A stretch of 64,000 nucleotides of DNA from Rhodococcus phenolicus (GCF_001646785.1 NZ_LRRH01000051.1:1-64000), one strand, 5' to 3'. Numbered from the stretch's first letter, positions 1 through 10,591 are shown. A program made the numbers and translations. Notes: generated by a model not told the origin, from the sequence alone.

Positions 1-121
1 CCCGTCGAGGAAGCACCGCCCGTCGAGGAAGCACCGCCGGTCGAGGAAGTGCCGCCGGTCGAGGAGGCGCTGCCGGAAGCGCCGCCGGTCGAGGAGGCGC
101 CCCCGGTCGAGGAGGCACCGG
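1..121 (+). repeat. In-frame PVEEAP tandem repeats in ftsY
   Basis: Imperfect 18-bp units encoding Pro-Val-Glu-Glu-Ala-Pro run from the window edge to about base 120, with one spacer (LPEAP). Because the unit is a multiple of three, copy-number change would lengthen or shorten the acidic linker of FtsY without breaking the frame. Confidence 0.85.
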
Positions 122-1158
122 CCGAGGAAGAAGCTCCGGAGGTACCCGCCCCGGCGCCCGAGGCCGAGACCGCCCCGGCTCCGGAGGTGACGCCCGAACC
201 CGAACCGGCACCGGTCGTGCCCGCGATCGAGGAGATCGCCCCCACCGCCGGACGCCTCGACCGACTGCGCGGCCGTCTCGCCCGATCCCAGTCGGCGATG
301 GGCAAGAGCCTGCTCGGCCTGCTCGGCGGCGGCGACCTCGACGAGGACTCCTGGGAGGAGATCGAGGACACCCTCCTCATCGCCGACCTCGGTGCCGCGA
401 CCACCACCAAGATCGTCGAGCGGCTGCGGCAGGAGATGGCAGCGCGCAACGTTCGCACCGAAGCAGAGGCGCGCGCGGTCCTGCGTGACGTGCTCGTCGC
501 CGAACTGCATCCGGAACTGGACCGATCCATCCGGGCTCTCCCGCACGACGACCACCCGTCCATCCTGTTGGTGGTGGGGGTCAACGGCACCGGTAAGACC
601 ACGACGACCGGCAAATTGGCGCGCGTGCTCGTCGCGGACGGACGCCGGGTGCTGCTCGGTGCCGCCGACACGTTCCGTGCCGCCGCCGCAGATCAACTCC
701 AGACCTGGGCCGAGCGGGTCGGCGCGGAGGTCGTGCGAGGCAAGGAAGCCGGCGATCCCGCCGCTGTCGCGTTCGATTCCGTCTCTCGGGGCATCGAGAA
801 CGGTGTCGACGCCGTCCTCATCGACACCGCGGGCCGCCTCCACACCAAGACCGGCCTGATGGACGAGCTCGGCAAGGTCAAGCGGGTCGTCGAGAAGAAG
901 GCCGCCGTCGACGAGGTGCTGCTCGTCCTCGACGCGACGATCGGTCAGAACGGGCTCACCCAGGCCCGGGTGTTCGCCGAGGTGGTCGACATCACCGGTG
1001 TCGTCCTGACGAAGCTCGACGGGACCGCCAAGGGCGGCATCGTTTTCCAGGTCCAGCACGAACTGGGTGTGCCCGTGAAGCTGGTGGGTCTCGGTGAGGG
1101 TGCCGACGACCTGGCTCCGTTCGAGCCGGGCGCGTTCGTGGACGCTCTGCTCGGCTGA
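1..1158 (+). CDS. ftsY: Signal recognition particle receptor FtsY (5' end outside window)
   Basis: FtsY is the membrane-associated GTPase that receives SRP-ribosome complexes through its NG domain. The frame is open from base 1, so the gene starts upstream of the window; the GTG at 49 is just a Val codon inside a repeat. The visible N-terminus is an acidic Pro/Glu/Ala region of PVEEAP repeats (the A domain). The NG domain follows, with the P-loop GVNGTGKTTTTGKLA near visible residue 193, then DTFRAAA, DTAGR near 275 and TKLDGTAKGG near 337. The chain ends in the usual FtsY C-terminus. A hairpin terminator follows and separates it from amt. Identity is very secure. Confidence 0.97.
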   Translation, partial: PVEEAPPVEEAPPVEEVPPVEEALPEAPPVEEAPPVEEAPAEEEAPEVPAPAPEAETAPAPEVTPEPEPAPVVPAIEEIAPTAGRLDRLRGRLARSQSAMGKSLLGLLGGGDLDEDSWEEIEDTLLIADLGAATTTKIVERLRQEMAARNVRTEAEARAVLRDVLVAELHPELDRSIRALPHDDHPSILLVVGVNGTGKTTTTGKLARVLVADGRRVLLGAADTFRAAAADQLQTWAERVGAEVVRGKEAGDPAAVAFDSVSRGIENGVDAVLIDTAGRLHTKTGLMDELGKVKRVVEKKAAVDEVLLVLDATIGQNGLTQARVFAEVVDITGVVLTKLDGTAKGGIVFQVQHELGVPVKLVGLGEGADDLAPFEPGAFVDALLG

Positions 1159-1171
1159 GCCGGCTTCCCGG

Positions 1172-1240
1172 AAAGCCGCGTGACGACACGCGTCGCATCC
1201 CCGGTCGGGGTGTGCGATGCACGTGCCGCACGCGGCTTTT
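1172..1240 (+). terminator. Rho-independent-type terminator after ftsY
   Basis: An 11-bp arm, AAAGCCGCGTG (1172-1182), pairs with CACGCGGCTTT, which is followed by a further T. A second hairpin is nested inside (TCGCA...TGCGA around CCCC/GGGG). The short T run after a GC-rich stem fits transcription termination of ftsY. Confidence 0.75.
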
Positions 1241-1279
1241 CCCATGTTCCGGACGCGGCGGACGAAGACCGCAAAGAGT

Positions 1280-1327
1280 GAAACAGAGACGAAACACGGT
1301 GTGGGTTCCCGTTCACTTCAACGAAAC
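1280..1327 (+). promoter_or_regulatory. GlnR-type boxes upstream of amt
   Basis: Two pairs of GAAAC-like half sites occur: GAAAC-n6-GAAAC (1280-1295) and TTCAC-n6-GAAAC (1312-1327). The arrangement resembles the actinobacterial GlnR pattern gTnAC-n6-GaAAC, with half sites 11, 21 and 11 bp apart. It lies about 85 bp before the amt start. GlnR is known to activate amt-glnK-glnD in related actinomycetes; use here is inferred. Confidence 0.55.
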
Positions 1328-1411
1328 AGCACGGCGCTTCCACGGAAACATCTCGGCAGCAAGCTTTCCTCAACCACGCGCTGACAGGTGCGGAATCTAG
1401 GGAGGTTGCAA

Positions 1412-2719
1412 GTGGAGGAAGTGGTGAACACCGGCGACGCGGCATGGATGCTCATGGCGGCATCGCTGGTACTGCTGATGACACCGGGCTTGGCGTTCTT
1501 CTACGGCGGCATGTCGCGCGCCAAATCGGTGCTGAACATGATGATGATGTCGTTCGGCGCGATGGCGGTGATCGGCGTGATCTACGTGCTGTGGGGCTGG
1601 TCGATGTCCTACGGCACCGAGAGTGTCGGCGGCATCTTCGCGAACCCGTTCGAGTTCTTCGGTCTCCAGGGCGCCATCTACGACGCCGAGGGCGGCTTCC
1701 TCCCGGGCCTGGGCGACTACCCGCAGATCATCGACATCGGATTCCAGGTCACGTTCGCGATCATCACGACCGCGCTGATCTCCGGTGCCCTCGCCGAGCG
1801 CGTGAAGTTCGGCACCTGGATGGTGTTCGCGGGCCTCTGGGTCACCTTCGCCTACTTCCCCCTCGCCCACATGGTGTGGGGTGGCGGCCTTCTGTCCGGC
1901 TCCGCGGACAGCATCGCTGCGAAGCTGTTCGGCACCGTCGACGACGGTGAAGGCGGCCTGACCGCGGCGGTCCACCCGATCGACTTCGCCGGTGGCACGG
2001 TCGTGCACATCAACGCCGGTATCGCCGCGCTTGTCCTCGCCCTGATCATCGGCAAGCGCGCCGGCTTCGGGCAGGTCGCGATGCGTCCGCACAACCTCCC
2101 GTTCGTGATGCTCGGTGCCGCGCTCCTGTGGTTCGGCTGGTTCGGCTTCAACGCCGGTTCCGCGTTCGCCGCCGACGGTGTCGCCGGCCTGGCGTGGGTC
2201 AACACCACCACCGCGACGGCTTCCGCGATCCTCGGCTGGCTCCTGACCGAGCGCATCCGCGACGGCAAGGCCACCAGCCTCGGTGCCGCGTCCGGTGCCG
2301 TTGCAGGCCTCGTCGCCATCACCCCGGCGGCCGGTGCGCTCAGCCCCGTCGGTTCGATCGCTCTCGGTGTCGTCGCCGGTGTGCTGTCGGCGCTCGCGGT
2401 GGGCCTGAAGTTCAAGTTCGGCTACGACGACTCGCTCGACGTCGTGGGTGTCCATCTGGTCTCCGGCCTCTGGGGCACCATCGCGATCGGTTTCCTCGCC
2501 ACCGACACCGGTCTGTTCTACGGGGGCGACTACAAGCAGCTGGTCGTCCAGATCGTGATCGCCCTGGTCGCCCTGGTGTTCACCGCGATCGTCACCACCG
2601 TGATCGCATTCGCGCTCAAGCCGCTCGGCTGGCGGATTTCGCCCGAGGAAGAGGCGCGCGGAATCGACGAGTCGGAGCACGCGGAGTCCGCATACGACTT
2701 CGTGTCGGCGCTCAGGTGA
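1412..2719 (+). CDS. amt: Ammonium transporter Amt
   Basis: This Amt/Rh-family channel imports ammonium across the cytoplasmic membrane. The 435-residue chain is strongly hydrophobic with about eleven membrane segments, beginning WMLMAASLVLLMTPGLAF. The Amt motifs DFAGGTVVHINAG and DVVGVHLVSGLWGT carry the twin pore histidines. The GTG at 1412 is chosen because AGGGAGG lies about 7 nt upstream; an in-frame GTG at 1388 lacks such a site. It is followed 47 bp later by glnK and then glnD, the usual PII-gated uptake operon, and GlnR-like boxes precede it. Confidence 0.96.
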   Translation: MEEVVNTGDAAWMLMAASLVLLMTPGLAFFYGGMSRAKSVLNMMMMSFGAMAVIGVIYVLWGWSMSYGTESVGGIFANPFEFFGLQGAIYDAEGGFLPGLGDYPQIIDIGFQVTFAIITTALISGALAERVKFGTWMVFAGLWVTFAYFPLAHMVWGGGLLSGSADSIAAKLFGTVDDGEGGLTAAVHPIDFAGGTVVHINAGIAALVLALIIGKRAGFGQVAMRPHNLPFVMLGAALLWFGWFGFNAGSAFAADGVAGLAWVNTTTATASAILGWLLTERIRDGKATSLGAASGAVAGLVAITPAAGALSPVGSIALGVVAGVLSALAVGLKFKFGYDDSLDVVGVHLVSGLWGTIAIGFLATDTGLFYGGDYKQLVVQIVIALVALVFTAIVTTVIAFALKPLGWRISPEEEARGIDESEHAESAYDFVSALR

Positions 2720-2736
2720 TAAGAAGACGAACGTAG

Positions 2737-3105
<369 letters not shown>

Positions 3106-3125
3106 CCCACACGGGTCCGGAACTC

Positions 3126-3167
3126 GCGGCCCCGATCCTGCTGCTCGTGCAGCGGGATCGGGGCCGC
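3126..3167 (+). terminator. Strong hairpin between glnK and glnD
   Basis: A perfect 13-bp stem, GCGGCCCCGATCC / GGATCGGGGCCGC, encloses a 16-nt loop that can itself pair (CTGC/GCAG). There is no T run. It could terminate or attenuate transcription after glnK, or stabilise the 3' end of amt-glnK mRNA, so that glnD is made at a lower level. Confidence 0.6.
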
Positions 3168-3187
3168 CCGCATCCTCCGGGCCGGAC

Positions 3188-5617
3188 ATGTCCCTCACCA
3201 CCGCGGGCGGCGCCGCCGACCTGGCCACCGCCCGCGACCAACTGCTTGCCGGCGGTGTCCGCAACCGCCGCCTCGATTCGGCGGCGTTGCGACACGCCCT
3301 GGTGGACCTGCACGAATTCTGGCTGACCACGAAGGGCTCCGAGGTCGGGATCGTCCCGGACTGCGGGTTCGCGATCGTCGCCGTCGGCGGCCTGGGCCGC
3401 CGTGAGATGCTGCCGTACTCCGATCTCGATCTGATCCTGCTGCACGACGACATGGAACCGGCCGTGGTGTCCGGCATCGCCGACCGGCTCTGGTATCCGC
3501 TGTGGGACGCGCACATCAAGCTGGACCACAGCGTCCGGACCGTCCCGCAGGCTCTGCAGGTCGCGGCGTCCGACGTCACCGCGGCGCTGGGCATGCTCGA
3601 GGCCCGGCACATCGCCGGGGACGTCGAACTGAGCAACCTGCTGATCGGCGGGGTGCGCAGGCAGTGGCGGACCGGGATACGAGGCCGATTCGACGAACTC
3701 ATCGAACTCACCGAGACCCGCTGGCAGCGCAGTGGGCAGATCGCACACCGCGCCGAACCGGATCTGAAGAGCGGCCGAGGAGGGTTGCGGGACGTGCAGT
3801 TGCTCAATGCCCTGTCCGTCGCGCAGCTCACCGACGGCATGCCGGGACTGGGACCGGACGTGCCCGGTGGCGGCCTCGCCGCCGCGCACCGGCGGCTGCT
3901 CGACGTGCGCACCGAGCTGCACCGCGTCGCAGGCCGCGCCCGCGACCAGCTGCGTGCGCAGGACGCCGACGAGATCGGTGCCGCGCTGCGTATCGGTGAT
4001 CGGTTCGACCTGGCCCGGATGCTCACCGAATCGGCGCGAACCGTCAGCTACTCCGTCGACGTCGGGATCCGGACCGCGGGCAACGCGCTGCCGCGCCGCG
4101 GGCTCTCGCGGCTGCGCCGCGTTCCGGTCCGGCGTCCACTCGACGAGGGCGTCGTCGAACACACGGGGGAGGTCGCGCTGGCCCGGGACGCACATCCCCG
4201 CAAGGACCCGGGGCTGATCACCCGCGTCGCGGCGGCAGCCGCGCAGGCCGGACTGCCGATCTCCGCCTCGACGCTGAACAGGCTCGCCGACAACGCGCCC
4301 GAACTGCGCGAACCGTGGCCGCGGTCGGCGTTCAACGACCTGCTGGTTCTGCTGGGCTCCGGCCGGCGGGCCGTCGATGTCATCGAAGCCCTCGACCGCA
4401 CGGGGCTGTGGGGCCGGCTGCTGCCGGAATGGGGTGCGGTGCGCGACCTGCCTCCGCGCGACGCCGTGCACACCTGGACCGTGGACCGGCACCTGGTGGA
4501 GACCGCGGTGTACGCGGGGGGACTGACGACCCGCGTCGCACGACCCGACCTGCTGGTCCTCGGCGCGCTGCTGCACGACATCGGCAAGGGCCGCGGCGGT
4601 GACCACAGCGTCGTCGGCGCCGAACTCGCCACCCAGATCGGGCGGCGGATGGGACTGTGGCCGTCGGATCTCGCACTCCTCACCGCGATGGTGCGGCACC
4701 ACCTGCTGCTGCCGCACACCGCGACGCGCCGCGACCTGGAGGACCCGGCGACCGTGCAGTCCGTCGTCGACACCCTCGACGGCGATCCGGTGCTGCTGGA
4801 ACTGCTCCACGCACTCGCCGAGGCCGATTCGCTGGCCACCGGCCCAGGGGTGTGGGGTGACTGGAAGGCGTCTCTGATCCGGGAACTGGTCCGGCGCTGC
4901 CGGATGGTGATGGCGGGGGAGGACCTGCCCACCCCCGACCCGATCGATCCGGAACTGGCACAACTGGCCGCCGACGGAGGCGTCCACGTGGCACTGCAGC
5001 CCGGCGAGGGACCGCACTCGTACACGGTCTCGGTGGTGGCGCCGGACGAACCGGGGCTGCTCGCCGACGCGGCGGGCGTGCTGGCCCTGCACGGCCTGCG
5101 GGTGCTGTCCGCCTCCCTGGGCAGCCATGCCGGCAGCGCCGTCAACAGTTTCGTGGTGGCGCCGCGATTCGGGACACCACCCGAGGCCGGTCTGCTCCGG
5201 CAGGAACTGATCCGTGCGCGCGGCGGCGACCTGGATCTGCCGGCCGCACTGGACGCGAAGGAACAGGCCGCCCGGGACGCGCAGCTGCCGGCGCAGCCGG
5301 AACGGGCCGTGCCGGTCGTGTACGCGCAGGCACCGCCACGCGTGATCTGGTTCGACGCCCCCGATCCCGGGCAGGTGATCCTCGAACTGCGCGCCGAGGA
5401 CCGGCTCGGATTGCTGTGCCGGCTCGCCGAAGCGTTCGAGTGCGTCGGGGCGGACGTGCGGTGGGCGCGGGTCTCGACCCTCGGCACGTCGGTCGTCGAC
5501 GCGTTCTGCATCGATCTCACCGGAACCGACACGCGGGCCACGCGTGAGCACCTCGAGCAGGCTGTGCTCGCGGTGGTCCCGGGTGTCGAACCGAAGAAAC
5601 CCGAGACGACCGGGTGA
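3188..5617 (+). CDS. glnD: PII nucleotidylyltransferase GlnD
   Basis: GlnD modifies and demodifies PII according to glutamine status. The nucleotidyltransferase motif [16 protein letters not shown] lies near residues 66-82, the HD phosphohydrolase motif [14 protein letters not shown] near 460-474, and two ACT domains form the last ~190 residues. The frame is open back to an ATG at 3095 inside glnK, but that start would translate the strong intergenic hairpin. The ATG at 3188 gives 809 residues, the usual mycobacterial size, so I prefer it even though no good Shine-Dalgarno is visible. Confidence 0.93.
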   Translation: MSLTTAGGAADLATARDQLLAGGVRNRRLDSAALRHALVDLHEFWLTTKGSEVGIVPDCGFAIVAVGGLGRREMLPYSDLDLILLHDDMEPAVVSGIADRLWYPLWDAHIKLDHSVRTVPQALQVAASDVTAALGMLEARHIAGDVELSNLLIGGVRRQWRTGIRGRFDELIELTETRWQRSGQIAHRAEPDLKSGRGGLRDVQLLNALSVAQLTDGMPGLGPDVPGGGLAAAHRRLLDVRTELHRVAGRARDQLRAQDADEIGAALRIGDRFDLARMLTESARTVSYSVDVGIRTAGNALPRRGLSRLRRVPVRRPLDEGVVEHTGEVALARDAHPRKDPGLITRVAAAAAQAGLPISASTLNRLADNAPELREPWPRSAFNDLLVLLGSGRRAVDVIEALDRTGLWGRLLPEWGAVRDLPPRDAVHTWTVDRHLVETAVYAGGLTTRVARPDLLVLGALLHDIGKGRGGDHSVVGAELATQIGRRMGLWPSDLALLTAMVRHHLLLPHTATRRDLEDPATVQSVVDTLDGDPVLLELLHALAEADSLATGPGVWGDWKASLIRELVRRCRMVMAGEDLPTPDPIDPELAQLAADGGVHVALQPGEGPHSYTVSVVAPDEPGLLADAAGVLALHGLRVLSASLGSHAGSAVNSFVVAPRFGTPPEAGLLRQELIRARGGDLDLPAALDAKEQAARDAQLPAQPERAVPVVYAQAPPRVIWFDAPDPGQVILELRAEDRLGLLCRLAEAFECVGADVRWARVSTLGTSVVDAFCIDLTGTDTRATREHLEQAVLAVVPGVEPKKPETTG

Positions 5618-5713
5618 CCCGGGTGCCGCCCGCCGTGACGTGACGGTCGCGGCGAGCGGCTACCCTGGATCGCAGCACTGTCCGTCTTTCGCCAGAACCC
5701 AGGAGCGCATTCG

Positions 5714-7300
5714 GTGTTCGAATCCCTTTCCGACAGGTTGACCGGGGTCCTGAAGGACCTGCGCGGCAAGGGGCGACTCTCCGATGCCGACATCGACGCC
5801 ACGTGCCGCGAGATCCGGCTGGCCCTGCTCGAGGCCGACGTCGCCCTGCCCGTGGTCCGCGCATTCATCGCGAAGATCAAGGAACGCGCCAAGGGCGCGG
5901 AGGTGCACGGCGCGCTGAACCCGGCGCAGCAGGTCGTCAAGATCGTCAACGAGGAACTCGTCGGGATCCTCGGCGGTGAGACCCGCCGCCTGCGGCTCGC
6001 GAAGAACCCGCCCACCGTGATCATGCTCGCCGGTCTGCAGGGTGCCGGTAAGACCACTCTCGCCGGCAAGCTCGCGGCCTGGCTCAAGGACCAGGGACAC
6101 ACCCCGATGCTGGTGGCGTGCGACCTGCAGCGTCCCGGCGCGGTCAGCCAGCTCCAGATCGTCGGTGAACGCGCCGGCGTCGCGGTGTTCGCGCCGCACC
6201 CGGGCACGTCGATCGGCGGCGGCGACAACGAACTCGGTGTGTCGGCCGCCGACCCGGTCGCCGTCGCACAGTCCGGTATCGAGGAAGCACGCGCGAAGCA
6301 GTACGACGTGGTCATCGTCGACACCGCGGGCCGCCTCGGTATCGACGAGGAGCTGATGGCGCAGGCCGCGGGTATCCGCGACGCCGTGCAGCCGGACGAG
6401 ACGCTGTTCGTGCTCGACGCGATGATCGGCCAGGACGCGGTGAGCACCGCCGAGGCGTTCCGGGCCGGTGTCGGCTTCACCGGTGTCGTGCTCACCAAGC
6501 TCGACGGCGACGCCCGCGGTGGTGCGGCGCTGAGCGTGCGCGAGCTGACCGGGCAGCCGATCCTGTTCGCGTCCACCGGCGAGAAGCTCGAGGACTTCGA
6601 CGTCTTCCACCCCGAGCGCATGGCCAGCCGGATCCTCGGCATGGGCGACGTGCTCACCCTCATCGAGCAGGCCGAGCAGGTCTTCGACGCCGAGCAGGCC
6701 GAGCTCACCGCCTCCAAGATCGGCTCGGGCGAGCTCACCCTCGAGGACTTCCTCGAGCAGATGATGGCCGTGCGCAAGATGGGCCCGATCGCGAACCTGC
6801 TCGGCATGCTGCCCGGCGCCGGTCAGATGAAGGACGCGCTCGCCAACGTCGACGAGAAACAGCTCGACCGCATCCAGGCGATCATCCGCGGTATGACCCC
6901 GGCCGAACGTGCCGATCCGAAGATCATCAACGCGTCCCGGCGGCTGCGCATCGCGAACGGCTCGGGTGTGAAGGTCTCCGACGTCAACCAGCTCGTCGAC
7001 CGGTTCTTCGAAGCCCGCAAGATGATGGCGGCGATGGCCGGTCGCATGGGCATGCCGGGCGCCCGCAAGAACCAGCGCAGCAACAAGAAGGGCAAGAAGG
7101 GCAAGAAGGGCGGTCGCGGACCGACCCCGCCGAAGATCAAGGGCGGATTCCCCGGCGGCATGCCGGGCGGATTCCCCGGCATGGGCGGTGGCATGCCCGC
7201 CGGTTTCCCCGATCTGTCCAACATGCCGAAGGGGCTCGACGAGCTGCCTCCGGGTCTCGAGGGCTTCGACCTGTCGAAATTGAAGCTGCCGAAGAACTAG
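5714..7300 (+). CDS. ffh: Signal recognition particle protein Ffh
   Basis: Ffh is the SRP54-type GTPase that binds 4.5S RNA and signal sequences. It has an N domain, then a G domain with [15 protein letters not shown] near residues 107-121, DTAGRLGID near 202 and [10 protein letters not shown] near 261. A Met-rich M domain follows, and the tail is unusual: a Lys/Gly block ([11 protein letters not shown]) then Gly/Met/Phe/Pro-rich repeats. The length is 528 aa. It starts at GTG with AGGAG 8-12 nt upstream. Its receptor FtsY is encoded 4.5 kb upstream. Confidence 0.97.
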   Translation: MFESLSDRLTGVLKDLRGKGRLSDADIDATCREIRLALLEADVALPVVRAFIAKIKERAKGAEVHGALNPAQQVVKIVNEELVGILGGETRRLRLAKNPPTVIMLAGLQGAGKTTLAGKLAAWLKDQGHTPMLVACDLQRPGAVSQLQIVGERAGVAVFAPHPGTSIGGGDNELGVSAADPVAVAQSGIEEARAKQYDVVIVDTAGRLGIDEELMAQAAGIRDAVQPDETLFVLDAMIGQDAVSTAEAFRAGVGFTGVVLTKLDGDARGGAALSVRELTGQPILFASTGEKLEDFDVFHPERMASRILGMGDVLTLIEQAEQVFDAEQAELTASKIGSGELTLEDFLEQMMAVRKMGPIANLLGMLPGAGQMKDALANVDEKQLDRIQAIIRGMTPAERADPKIINASRRLRIANGSGVKVSDVNQLVDRFFEARKMMAAMAGRMGMPGARKNQRSNKKGKKGKKGGRGPTPPKIKGGFPGGMPGGFPGMGGGMPAGFPDLSNMPKGLDELPPGLEGFDLSKLKLPKN

Positions 7301-7324
7301 CACCACCGCGGAACCGCGGCTGCC

Positions 7325-7364
7325 GATCCCCCCGATGCCGGATTCGTCCGGCGGCGGGGGGATC
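7325..7364 (+). terminator. Hairpin terminator after ffh
   Basis: GATCCCCCCG pairs with CGGGGGGATC, and inside it GCCGGA-ttcg-TCCGGC forms a second perfect stem-loop. The structure sits 25 bp after the ffh stop. Its 3' arm abuts the rpsP promoter element. Confidence 0.7.
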
Positions 7365-7373
7365 TGGCAGAAT
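7365..7373 (+). promoter_or_regulatory. Extended -10 element upstream of rpsP
   Basis: TGGCAGAAT resembles an extended -10 (TGn with CAGAAT). It would give a transcript start near 7380 and a leader of about 130 nt before rpsP. The same form, TGGCACAAT, occurs before rplS at 14030. Confidence 0.4.
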
Positions 7374-7508
7374 GGTTCGCTGTCGTCGCATCCGGTTCCG
7401 TACCGCGCGGCGGTCACAGGTTGGAGGCAAAACCGGGCGCGCCAGAAGGGTGCGTCGTCCGAATTGCACGTGACATGCGCGTTCGCGCGCTCGAAGGGAA
7501 ACACAGCA

Positions 7509-7958
7509 GTGGCTGTCAAGATCAAGCTCACCCGTCTCGGCAAGATCCGCAACCCCCAGTACCGCATCGTGGTCGCGGACTCGCGTACCCGCCGCAACGG
7601 CCGGGCCATCGAGACCATCGGCAAGTACCACCCGAAGGAAGAGCCCTCGTTGATCGAGGTCGACTCGGAGCGCGCGCAGTACTGGCTGGGTGTCGGCGCG
7701 CAGCCGACCGAGCCCGTCCTGAACCTCCTCAAGATCACCGGTGACTGGCAGAAGTTCAAGGGCCTGCCGGGCGCCGAGGGCACTCTCCGCGTCAAGGAGG
7801 CCAAGCCGTCCAAGCTGGAGCTGTTCCAGGCTGCGCTCGCGCAGGCCGAGAACGAGCCCGCCGCCGAGGCCATCACGCCCAAGAAGAAGAAGGCCGCCAA
7901 GGAAGATGCCGCCGAGGCTTCCGCCGACGCTGCCGAGTCCACCGAGGCTGCCGAGTAA
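7509..7958 (+). CDS. rpsP: 30S ribosomal protein S16
   Basis: S16 is a small-subunit assembly protein. The GTG at 7509 gives [20 protein letters not shown], the canonical N-terminus, after a GAAGGGAA ribosome-binding site. The S16 fold covers residues 1-85; residues 86-149 form a long Ala/Glu/Lys-rich tail including KKKKAAKED, as in other actinobacteria. The stop overlaps the ATG of the next gene by one base (TAATG), so rpsP, khpA, rimM and trmD are probably one operon. Confidence 0.97.
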   Translation: MAVKIKLTRLGKIRNPQYRIVVADSRTRRNGRAIETIGKYHPKEEPSLIEVDSERAQYWLGVGAQPTEPVLNLLKITGDWQKFKGLPGAEGTLRVKEAKPSKLELFQAALAQAENEPAAEAITPKKKKAAKEDAAEASADAAESTEAAE

Positions 7959-8200
7959 TGAGTGCCGTTGTCGCCGATGCCGTCGAGCATCTCGTTCGTG
8001 GGATCGTCGCCAACCCCGACGACGTGCGGGTCGAGCTGATCACCGGCCGTCGGGGGCGCACCGTCGAGGTGCATGTGCACCCCGACGATCTCGGCAAGGT
8101 GATCGGTCGCGGTGGACGTACCGCGACCGCGCTGCGGACCCTCGTCACCGGCATCGGTGGTCGCGGGATCCGCGTCGACGTCGTCGACACCGACCAGTAG
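7958..8200 (+). CDS. khpA: KH-domain RNA-binding protein
   Basis: This 80-residue protein is a single KH domain with the GxxG loop in [15 protein letters not shown]. In other bacteria KhpA (YlqC family) binds RNA together with KhpB and influences cell division and mRNA stability. Its position between rpsP and rimM is conserved across actinobacteria and firmicutes. The start overlaps the rpsP stop by one base, so translation is probably coupled. Confidence 0.92.
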   Translation: MSAVVADAVEHLVRGIVANPDDVRVELITGRRGRTVEVHVHPDDLGKVIGRGGRTATALRTLVTGIGGRGIRVDVVDTDQ

Positions 8201-8210
8201 GCGAGCGGCA

Positions 8211-8795
8211 GTGGAGCTCGTCGTGGGCCGTGTGGTCAAGTCACACGGCATCAAGGGTGAAGTGGTTGTCGAGGTTCGCACCGACGAACCCGAGGAGCGC
8301 TTCGCCGTCGGCGCCGAGCTGCGTGGCCGCAAGCCGCGCGAGCAGACCCTGCACACGTACACGGTGGAAGCCGCCCGGGAACACTCCGGGCGGCTTCTGC
8401 TGCGTCTGCATCAGGTCGCCGACCGCACCGCCGCCGACGCCCTGCGCGGCACATTGTTCGTCGTCGACAGCTCCGAGCTGACGCCGAGCGACGATCCCGA
8501 CGAGTTCTACGACCACGAACTCGAAGGTCTCAGCGTCCGCATCGTCGAAGGACGGCCCGACGCAGGCACCGAGGTCGGTACCGTCCGCGAGGTACTGCAC
8601 ACCGCCGCCGGCGAACTGCTCGCGATCCGGCCCGCCGGTTCGGATCGAGGAGAGCTGCTGATCCCGTTCGTGACGGCGATCGTTCCGACCGTGTCGATCT
8701 CCACCGGGATCATCGAGATCGATCCGCCCGACGGACTGCTCGACCCCGATTTCGGCGAACCGCCCTCTCGTGGAAAAGACAAGGGAGACAAGTAG
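8211..8795 (+). CDS. rimM: 16S rRNA processing protein RimM
   Basis: RimM helps mature the 30S head and binds S19. The GTG at 8211 gives [20 protein letters not shown], matching the family N-terminus (GRVxxxHGIKGEV). The N-terminal RimM barrel is followed by a PRC-like barrel from about residue 100 ([12 protein letters not shown]) and a charged tail, GKDKGDK. The length is 194 aa. It lies 10 bp after khpA and 4 bp before trmD. Confidence 0.95.
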   Translation: MELVVGRVVKSHGIKGEVVVEVRTDEPEERFAVGAELRGRKPREQTLHTYTVEAAREHSGRLLLRLHQVADRTAADALRGTLFVVDSSELTPSDDPDEFYDHELEGLSVRIVEGRPDAGTEVGTVREVLHTAAGELLAIRPAGSDRGELLIPFVTAIVPTVSISTGIIEIDPPDGLLDPDFGEPPSRGKDKGDK

Positions 8796-8799
8796 TTCC

Positions 8800-9531
8800 G
8801 TGCGACTCGACGTCGTCACCATCTTCCCCGAGTATCTCGAGCCGCTGCGCGCGGCACTGCTCGGCAAGGCCATCGACAAGGGCTTGATCTCCGTCGGTGT
8901 CCACAATCTGCGCGACTGGACGCACGATGTCCACAAAGCCGTCGATGATTCCCCGTACGGCGGCGGGCCCGGCATGGTGATGAAACCGACCGTGTGGGGA
9001 CCGGCCCTCGACGACGTCCTGGCCGGACCCGGTGACGTACCGGGAACCGGCGGCGAACCCGACCCCGACGTGCTGCTCGTCGTTCCCACACCTGCCGGGG
9101 TGCCGTTCACACAGCAAACCGCGCACCGCTGGTCCGGTGAGAAGCGGATCGTGTTCGCGTGCGGTCGCTACGAGGGAATCGACCAGCGGGTGTTCGACGA
9201 CGCCGCGCGGCGCGTTCGCGTCGAAGAGGTCAGTATCGGGGACTACGTGCTCATCGGCGGAGAGGTCGCCGTTCTCGTCATGGTCGAGGCGGTCGTGCGG
9301 CTGCTACCGGGTGTGCTCGGCAATCAGCAGTCGCACCAAGAGGATTCGTTCTCCGACGGGCTTCTCGAAGGACCCAGCTACACGCGTCCGGCGAGTTGGC
9401 GCGGGCTGGACGTACCGCCTGTGCTGATGTCCGGCGACCACGCGAAGGTCGCGCAATGGCGGCGGGAACAGTCCCTGATTCGCACCCGGGAGCGTCGCCC
9501 CGATCTGCTGCCGGACACCCCGGCCGACTGA
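8800..9531 (+). CDS. trmD: tRNA (guanine-N1-)-methyltransferase
   Basis: TrmD makes m1G37 in tRNA to prevent frameshifting. The 243-residue product begins [13 protein letters not shown] and contains the trefoil-knot SAM site ([16 protein letters not shown]) together with [15 protein letters not shown] and the C-terminal [14 protein letters not shown]. It starts at GTG, a few bases after the rimM stop, with AAGGGAG upstream. It is the last gene of the rpsP operon; the next gene is on the opposite strand. Confidence 0.97.
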   Translation: MRLDVVTIFPEYLEPLRAALLGKAIDKGLISVGVHNLRDWTHDVHKAVDDSPYGGGPGMVMKPTVWGPALDDVLAGPGDVPGTGGEPDPDVLLVVPTPAGVPFTQQTAHRWSGEKRIVFACGRYEGIDQRVFDDAARRVRVEEVSIGDYVLIGGEVAVLVMVEAVVRLLPGVLGNQQSHQEDSFSDGLLEGPSYTRPASWRGLDVPPVLMSGDHAKVAQWRREQSLIRTRERRPDLLPDTPAD

Positions 9532-9607
9532 GCCACCTCACTGTCGCCGACCGCGGCGCCGCCTGCCTTTTCCGGTCGTGCGCAGCGACGCACCGTGGAG
9601 CGCAGGC

Positions 9608-10591
9608 TCAGTGCACGGGCCCCACGAAAGCGTCCCGGACCACCTCGGTCACGGTTTCCCGTGCGTGCTCGGCGCTGGCATCCCCGGTGACGTCGACCAG
9701 CGCGGTATCCGGCCACGGAGCCCACTCGTTCCGGGCCGGATCGTCGTAGTGCACCTGCTCGCGAGAGAGTACGGCGACGACGTACCGATGGCCGTCCCCG
9801 AAGAACCCGGTCGACAGGTGGATCCAGCTGCCGTCCACGCAACACATCCAACCCTGCTTGACGCCGAGTTCGATCGCGTCGGGAAGAGCATCGGGCAGCC
9901 CGAAACGCTGATCGTAACCGTCTGCGCCCAGCGGTTCGAAATCGAGCAGGTGTCCGACGATCGTCGCGGTGCCGCGCTCGTCCAGCCCCGAGGTGCCGCC
10001 GAGCACCGAGTCGTACCAGGTCAGCAGATCGGAGGCCGTGGTGACGGTGTTCCACCAGTTCCCGTCGTAAGGGGGACTGGTAGCGGTGAGACCGTGCCGT
10101 TCGACGACACGATCGACGATCGCGGTGTCGCCGTAACGCGACCACAGATCACTCGCCGCGGAATCATCCGAGCGGGAGAGCATCGCTGCGATCTCGTCGT
10201 ATTCGCCCTCGCCGAGCCCGATCTCGCCTGTCCCGACGCGGAACAGCAGATCGTCGGCGATGAACAGTTTGACCACCGATGCCGTCTCGATCGGGTCGTC
10301 CGCCCCCGCCACTGTGCGCGACCCGGTTTCGCGATCGAGCAACGCGATCGTCACCCGCGCACCGCGCTCGGATTCCGCAAGCGCGGAGGCAGCGACGATC
10401 CGTTCGGTCAGCGCCTGGATCTGCGCCGCCTCCGACACCGGGGCTGCCTCCACTGCGGGCTCGGAATCGGTGACGCCGGCCATGAGAACACCGGGATCGG
10501 AAGAGACCGATGAACTGCACGCCACCGCGGTCGCTGCCGCGAACAGCAACGAAGCGATCGATCGGCGGCGCGCGCCCCCAGAACCGGACAT
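9608..10591 (-). CDS. lppW: Beta-lactamase-like serine hydrolase lipoprotein (LppW type)
   Basis: This is a 327-residue lipoprotein. Arg-rich residues and a hydrophobic stretch end at the lipobox TAVAC, with Cys25 as the lipidation site. The mature part resembles class A beta-lactamase/DD-peptidase folds: SVVK (Ser105-Lys108) is the likely nucleophile motif and SDD (141-143) stands where SDN would be. The KTG motif is degenerate (KQG), so true beta-lactamase activity is doubtful. A gene of this kind, lppW, sits between trmD and rplS in mycobacteria. AGGAG precedes the ATG. Confidence 0.75.
   Translation of the reverse strand: MSGSGGARRRSIASLLFAAATAVACSSSVSSDPGVLMAGVTDSEPAVEAAPVSEAAQIQALTERIVAASALAESERGARVTIALLDRETGSRTVAGADDPIETASVVKLFIADDLLFRVGTGEIGLGEGEYDEIAAMLSRSDDSAASDLWSRYGDTAIVDRVVERHGLTATSPPYDGNWWNTVTTASDLLTWYDSVLGGTSGLDERGTATIVGHLLDFEPLGADGYDQRFGLPDALPDAIELGVKQGWMCCVDGSWIHLSTGFFGDGHRYVVAVLSREQVHYDDPARNEWAPWPDTALVDVTGDASAEHARETVTEVVRDAFVGPVH

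Noticed and set aside
5711-5726. GTTCGAATCC resembling a tRNA T-loop
   Set aside because: It is the start of ffh (MFESLSD); no acceptor or anticodon stems surround it.
4048-8362. Very long minus-strand open frames opposite glnD, ffh and rpsP (up to ~900 codons)
   Set aside because: They mirror well-supported conserved genes, have low-complexity Arg/Ser/Ala composition and lack domains; high GC keeps antisense frames open.
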